NCBI RefSeq assembly: GCF_000695795.1
Contig: NZ_JNCA01000018.1
Span: forward strand, 1 to 64,000
DNA length: 64,000 nt
From: Flavobacterium seoulense
GTDB taxonomy: Bacteria > Bacteroidota > Bacteroidia > Flavobacteriales > Flavobacteriaceae
Direction: 5' to 3'
The notes beneath the pieces are model-generated. The model saw only the letters and a list, made by a program, of their open reading frames with translations. It did not search any database and was not told the DNA's origin. Shown in pieces: positions 59,960-64,000 of the stretch. The position numbers and the translations under genes are program-made. Each line of letters begins with the position of its first letter. The first letter of the stretch is position 1.

Positions 59960-61711
59960 TTACCAGTTAAACGGTAAATACCAATTAGCTGGGTTCATTA
60001 ATTTAGCTTTTACATTGTCTGCTTCAGCATTGCCTTCTTTGCTTAATTTATCATAGATTTTATTAGCTAAGTAAGAAGGATCGTTACGACGTCTTGCAAT
60101 ACGCACTAAATCTTCCCAACGGTTTCCTTCATAAGCTAATTCTAAAGCTGCTTCATTGATAATATTATTCTCTGTAGTAATGACATCATCACCTATTGCT
60201 CCAACTGATATTAATCTAGCACGTCCACGAACACCTACACTACGATGCCAAGGTGCTCTATAGTTAGGTGCATCTCCCTGACGGGCATCAAAATCATAAG
60301 GAAAACCTAATTTAGTTTGTTGAATATTAGTTACGTCTGTAGGAATTGTACCGTCAGGATTATATATTGTATAAGTTTCCTTAAGTCCTTGGTTTAAAAC
60401 AGCAAAAGCAACTTTCTGTTGATTGTCTCTATTAGCCGCTTCTGCATAACGCAAATGTAATTTAGCAGCACGGTATAAAAACCAATCACCTTCTCTCTTA
60501 AATTGATCTGCTGCAGCCTCAAATTTGTAAATATATTTCATAATTACTGGATCAGTTCCTACCATCTTATAAGTAAACTTAGGTCCGCGCGCATCATAAG
60601 GATAACCAAATCTAGAAGTGTTAGAATTCCACCTATCCATTGCACTTTGAGATGGTTTAGCTAAATAATCCCCTGCTGTTTTAGAGAAAATAGCAATAAA
60701 AGGATTAGCCGGAGCAAAATCACTATCAAAAGGCAGAGACCAAATCCATTCAGTATTCCACATTATATCTCTATCTCTTGCGAAAATAGATCGCCAACCT
60801 TTAGTATTACTATCAACCAGACTGGTAGCATCAGTTTCATAATCTCTTCTGTAACCTACAGCTAAATCGTCGTTATTAACTACATCAGGAATTCTTACAC
60901 GATAATAATCATAAGAATTTGCTCCGGAAGTAGGAGTGCTCTCCATTACATTTTTATAATGAGAAGCCGCTGATAAATAATTGCCCTTCCAAAGTTGTAA
61001 ATCACCTAACAAACATTCTTTGTTGATAAAGAATTTCATAGTATCATATCCATCAACTGTAATTCGTAAACTACTTTGAGTATCATATATATCTTTATAA
61101 GTCAAAGACTCGGTAAATGTAACCAGTTTATCTAAAAGTTGATCGAATGGTAATCTTGGATATTTTGAAATATTTTTAACATCTTCCAGATTATTAATTG
61201 GCTCAGTGATGTAAGGAACACTTCCAAAGTGAATCCCTAATTGTAAATAAACCCACGAACGAAGACAGGCAACATCGGCATAACGTTGATCGTATTGCGA
61301 TTGTGTAAATCTTTTTTTAGCTAACATCATATCAAAATTAGCCAGAGCATCATTACAATTTTGAATTACTACATAAAAATCCTTTGGACTGATGTATGGA
61401 TTCGCAATTGAAACGTTGTGATTTGAAAGTTCTTTTAAAGCAGGACTTGAATTTCTTGTTGTAGTCATTAAGTCAGCACGCATTTCGTTAAGAATTACAT
61501 ACTTCTCAGCCAGACCCATAAATTTACCATAAATCCCTACTACGGCAGCATCAGCATCAAAAACATTACGATACATTTGCTCTCCTGATAATTTATCTTC
61601 AGGTTCTACATCCAGATAATCCTGACAAGAGCCCAGACTAAATAGTAGTATCACAGCCGAAACCATCGATACAATACTCTTTGTTTTTTTTGTTCTAATA
61701 GTTGTTATCAT
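59960..61711 (-). CDS. SusD/RagB-family lipoprotein (second locus)
   Basis: Glycan-binding surface lipoprotein of 583 residues. The signal peptide ends in a lipobox with Cys29 (FSLGSC), followed by YLDVEPEDKLSGEQMY, the typical SusD opening, TPR-like helices, and the C-terminal ALELAYEGNRWEDLVRIARRR motif. It starts 30 bases after the susC stop on the same strand. No glycoside hydrolase is within view downstream, so the substrate is unknown. Confidence 0.93.
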   Translation of the reverse strand: MITTIRTKKTKSIVSMVSAVILLFSLGSCQDYLDVEPEDKLSGEQMYRNVFDADAAVVGIYGKFMGLAEKYVILNEMRADLMTTTRNSSPALKELSNHNVSIANPYISPKDFYVVIQNCNDALANFDMMLAKKRFTQSQYDQRYADVACLRSWVYLQLGIHFGSVPYITEPINNLEDVKNISKYPRLPFDQLLDKLVTFTESLTYKDIYDTQSSLRITVDGYDTMKFFINKECLLGDLQLWKGNYLSAASHYKNVMESTPTSGANSYDYYRVRIPDVVNNDDLAVGYRRDYETDATSLVDSNTKGWRSIFARDRDIMWNTEWIWSLPFDSDFAPANPFIAIFSKTAGDYLAKPSQSAMDRWNSNTSRFGYPYDARGPKFTYKMVGTDPVIMKYIYKFEAAADQFKREGDWFLYRAAKLHLRYAEAANRDNQQKVAFAVLNQGLKETYTIYNPDGTIPTDVTNIQQTKLGFPYDFDARQGDAPNYRAPWHRSVGVRGRARLISVGAIGDDVITTENNIINEAALELAYEGNRWEDLVRIARRRNDPSYLANKIYDKLSKEGNAEADNVKAKLMNPANWYLPFNW

Positions 61712-61741
61712 CTCTCTATTTCTTTCTATAATATAAAATAA

Positions 61742-64000
61742 TTAAAGTCCTAAACGCAATCCTAATTGATAGGTTTTAAACTGTGGTGCTAACCCGATAT
61801 CTGTTCCCTGACCAAATATAGACGAAGTTGCACTAAATTCAGGATCATAACCCAGATAATCAGTAAATGTGAATAAGTTTTCAGCACTAGCATAAAGCTT
61901 TATATATTTTATATAGTTATTCGTTATTGGAATATCATATCCTAATACCAGCGTTTTCAATCTTAAATAAGAACCATCTTCTATCCAACGATTAGAAAAC
62001 TCAGCATTCCCCATTGGATCCCCCCAAGTCGCCTTAGGCATATCTGTTTGTTGTCCTTCTGCTCTCCAACGATTAGCAACTGCTTCACTTTGGTTTTCGT
62101 AACCACTCATTTTTTCTAAGTTATAGCGTACTCCGTTATAAATATCATTCCCAACTGAGAAAGTAAACAATCCTTGCAAATTGAAACGTTTGTATGTAAA
62201 ATTAGCTGAAAAACTACCTGCTATATCCGGATTTGGATTTCCAATCACCATGCGGTCATTGTTATCAATAATATTATCGCCGTTAGTATCAACAAAACGC
62301 ATATCTCCGGCAGTAAAAGGAACTAATTCGCCATTAGTCAAACGTCTGTTAAGTCCTGCAGCATTTGCTTCTGCAGTAGTACTATAAACACCATTAGATT
62401 TTAAACCATAGAATAAATTAGCATCTTTACCAACTGAAGTCAAATAAGTAGCTCCAGCAAATTGAGTTAAGATATCACCATTAGGCAAAGCCTGAATTTC
62501 ATTTTTATAATGGCTTACATTTACTCCTAAATCTACATTAAAATCATTAGATTTAATTACTCTGGCATTCAAAGATAACTCAGCTCCTAAAGTACGCATA
62601 GCCCCGCTGTTAGATACTACATAATCAAAACCTGTTACATTAGGAACTGTTTCATAAACAACCATGTTTCTTGTTCTGTTATAATAAGTATCAAAAGAAG
62701 CATTAACACGTTCATTGAAAATTCCTAAATCAGCTCCTAAATTTAATCTCTTAACTGTTTCCCATTGCAAATTAGGATTACCAATATTACCACTTACTAA
62801 ACCTTGCATTCCAAGCAAGTTTTGAGAAATATAATATTTTTGAGCTGTAAAATTCCCTATATCATCGTTTCCGCTGTGACCAATACTTGCTCTTAACTTA
62901 AGATAATCTATAGCTTTTAAATCTTTCATAAAACCTTCAGAAGAAACTAACCAGGCTCCAGTTAAAGAAGTCATCAAGGCTAATTTATTTTTTCCATTAG
63001 CTTTATCTCCAAAACGGCTTGAACCATCTACTGCATAACTGGCAGTCAGGAAATATTTATTACGATAATTATAATCTGCATTTGCATAAATATTTAACCA
63101 ATTCCATTCTCCTAAAACTCCACCTACCTGACGTAATAAGTTAGAACCTGCTCCAACAGAAGTAAAATCATCAGTAGAAGAATTATAACCTAAACCTAAA
63201 TCACTTTCTGATTTGTTAGTTTGTGTTCGAAGTCCAAAACGAACATCTAAGTTATGATTCTCAAAGAAATTTTTATTATAACTACCGTAAGTATCCGTAT
63301 AAATACTTCTATACCCCTGAATCTCACTTCCGGAACGATTTTTCCCAATAGCTGTAGGTAATATTACATCCGCTACACCAGCATCAGGAATAAAAAAAGA
63401 TTCTCTTTCTTTGTTTAAAGTCAAACCGAAAATTGTTCCAATATTCCATTCTTTATTTAAAGCATAATTAAATTTTAAATTACCAAAAAAACGATAATTA
63501 TTATTTCTACCAAAACCATTAGCAAAAATAGCCATAGGGTTACTTACATTAAAATAATCTACATCTGCGTAGTTTGGAGAAAACTCTCCGGCATCATTAA
63601 CATCATTAACTGCTAAAAATGGTGATTTAGTCAAAGCTAGATATAGCGGACTTGTTTTGTATGCAAATCCTTGATCCCATTGATTTTGAACATTATTGAT
63701 AAAAGACAAATTAGCATCAACTGTCATTCTTTCTGTTAAACGTAAAGCTGCATTTAAACGGGTACTATAACGTTTAGTGTCAGTTCCATCAATAATTCCT
63801 TTACTGTCTAAATAACCAACAGATAAACCAAACTTAGCAATTTCATCCCCTCCACGAATTTTAAGAAAATAATTTTGATTTACACTTGATTTAAAAATTT
63901 TATTTTGCCAATTGGTATTATTATGAAATTTATAATAACCTGGAGTATTTACGTCATCATTCATATAAGGCAAATTAGAAATTTGAGCCCCCGATAAACC
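61742..64000 (-). CDS. SusC/RagA-family TonB-dependent transporter, partial
   Basis: The C-terminal 752 residues of an outer-membrane SusC-type transporter; the frame stays open to the right edge (reading GLSGAQISNLPYMNDD upstream), so the N-terminal signal peptide, CarboxypepD_reg domain and most of the plug are outside the window. The visible part is beta-barrel with repeated aromatic strands and the closing DPEFSATSSIFGQGTDIG and YQLGLRLGL segments. It pairs with the SusD gene 30 bases downstream. Whether it has an STN domain cannot be seen. Confidence 0.93.
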   Translation of the reverse strand, partial: GLSGAQISNLPYMNDDVNTPGYYKFHNNTNWQNKIFKSSVNQNYFLKIRGGDEIAKFGLSVGYLDSKGIIDGTDTKRYSTRLNAALRLTERMTVDANLSFINNVQNQWDQGFAYKTSPLYLALTKSPFLAVNDVNDAGEFSPNYADVDYFNVSNPMAIFANGFGRNNNYRFFGNLKFNYALNKEWNIGTIFGLTLNKERESFFIPDAGVADVILPTAIGKNRSGSEIQGYRSIYTDTYGSYNKNFFENHNLDVRFGLRTQTNKSESDLGLGYNSSTDDFTSVGAGSNLLRQVGGVLGEWNWLNIYANADYNYRNKYFLTASYAVDGSSRFGDKANGKNKLALMTSLTGAWLVSSEGFMKDLKAIDYLKLRASIGHSGNDDIGNFTAQKYYISQNLLGMQGLVSGNIGNPNLQWETVKRLNLGADLGIFNERVNASFDTYYNRTRNMVVYETVPNVTGFDYVVSNSGAMRTLGAELSLNARVIKSNDFNVDLGVNVSHYKNEIQALPNGDILTQFAGATYLTSVGKDANLFYGLKSNGVYSTTAEANAAGLNRRLTNGELVPFTAGDMRFVDTNGDNIIDNNDRMVIGNPNPDIAGSFSANFTYKRFNLQGLFTFSVGNDIYNGVRYNLEKMSGYENQSEAVANRWRAEGQQTDMPKATWGDPMGNAEFSNRWIEDGSYLRLKTLVLGYDIPITNNYIKYIKLYASAENLFTFTDYLGYDPEFSATSSIFGQGTDIGLAPQFKTYQLGLRLGL

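Noticed and set aside
1..64000. CRISPR arrays, prophage or integrated plasmid
   Set aside because: No regularly spaced direct repeats, cas genes, phage structural genes, integrases or replication genes were found in the window.

Overview
The window looks like chromosomal DNA of a low-GC member of the Flavobacteriia, probably Flavobacterium or a close relative. Support comes from the Bacteroidetes-type -7 promoter motif TAnnTTTG upstream of several genes, scarce Shine-Dalgarno sequences, SusC/SusD pairs with FecR and ECF sigma partners, mevalonate-pathway isoprenoid genes, and gene orders typical of flavobacteria. Bases 1-25 are not biological. They match the Illumina Nextera/Tn5 transposase adapter at 23 of 25 positions, so the window begins at an untrimmed contig end.

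Layout. 0.1-1.4 kb: a MacB/FtsX-type ABC permease (-). 1.5-8.8 kb: purH, then the rod-shape cluster mreB, mreC, mreD, class B PBP2 and rodA (+), with a strong terminator-like hairpin between mreB and mreC. 9.0-20.6 kb: tail-specific protease (-); surE, lpxB, a C40 lipoprotein peptidase and comEC (+); then a thioredoxin-like protein, a POT peptide transporter and a DPP-IV-type peptidase (-). 20.7-23.0 kb: class II HMG-CoA reductase and a GYDIA-type GHMP kinase (+). 23.1-29.3 kb: an envelope operon on the minus strand (coaX, beta-barrel protein, lptC-like, small membrane protein, CNNM/CorC protein, PpiD-like isomerase). 29.4 kb: tRNA-Phe(GAA) with its own promoter and terminator.

29.6-42.3 kb is a polysaccharide-utilisation locus on the minus strand: ECF sigma factor, FecR-type anti-sigma factor, SusC with an N-terminal STN domain, SusD, a GH51 arabinofuranosidase with an extra N-terminal domain, and a GH127 beta-L-arabinofuranosidase. 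Arabinose-containing glycan (arabinan, arabinogalactan or extensin-type) is the likely target. A plus-strand terminator lies alone between susC and fecR, which could mark the end of an antisense RNA.

42.6-49.0 kb is an acetate-use module (+): an IS1-like zinc-finger/HTH protein without a transposase domain, an AceTr-type acetate transporter, a 64-residue membrane protein, a Na+/solute symporter fused to a histidine kinase, a receiver-only response regulator, and acetyl-CoA synthetase. 49.1-54.6 kb holds a cytoplasmic GH13 enzyme, a glycerophosphodiesterase, a GxxExxY protein bracketed by a perfect 14-bp inverted repeat, a BaiN/HI0933 flavoprotein and small proteins. 54.6-59.8 kb: tspO (-), then mvaD, a ParE/RelE-type toxin-antitoxin pair, mevalonate kinase, a UbiA prenyltransferase and an RluB-type pseudouridine synthase (+). 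From 59.96 kb to the right edge lies a second SusD/SusC pair (-), with susC cut by the window edge.

The two mevalonate loci complement each other. HMG-CoA reductase, mevalonate kinase and diphosphomevalonate decarboxylase are all recognisable, and the GYDIA kinase is the natural candidate for the missing phosphomevalonate kinase step. Most of the window is core genome. The parts most worth follow-up are the acetate module, the toxin-antitoxin pair inside the mevalonate operon, the possible PUL antisense RNA and the GxxExxY cassette.
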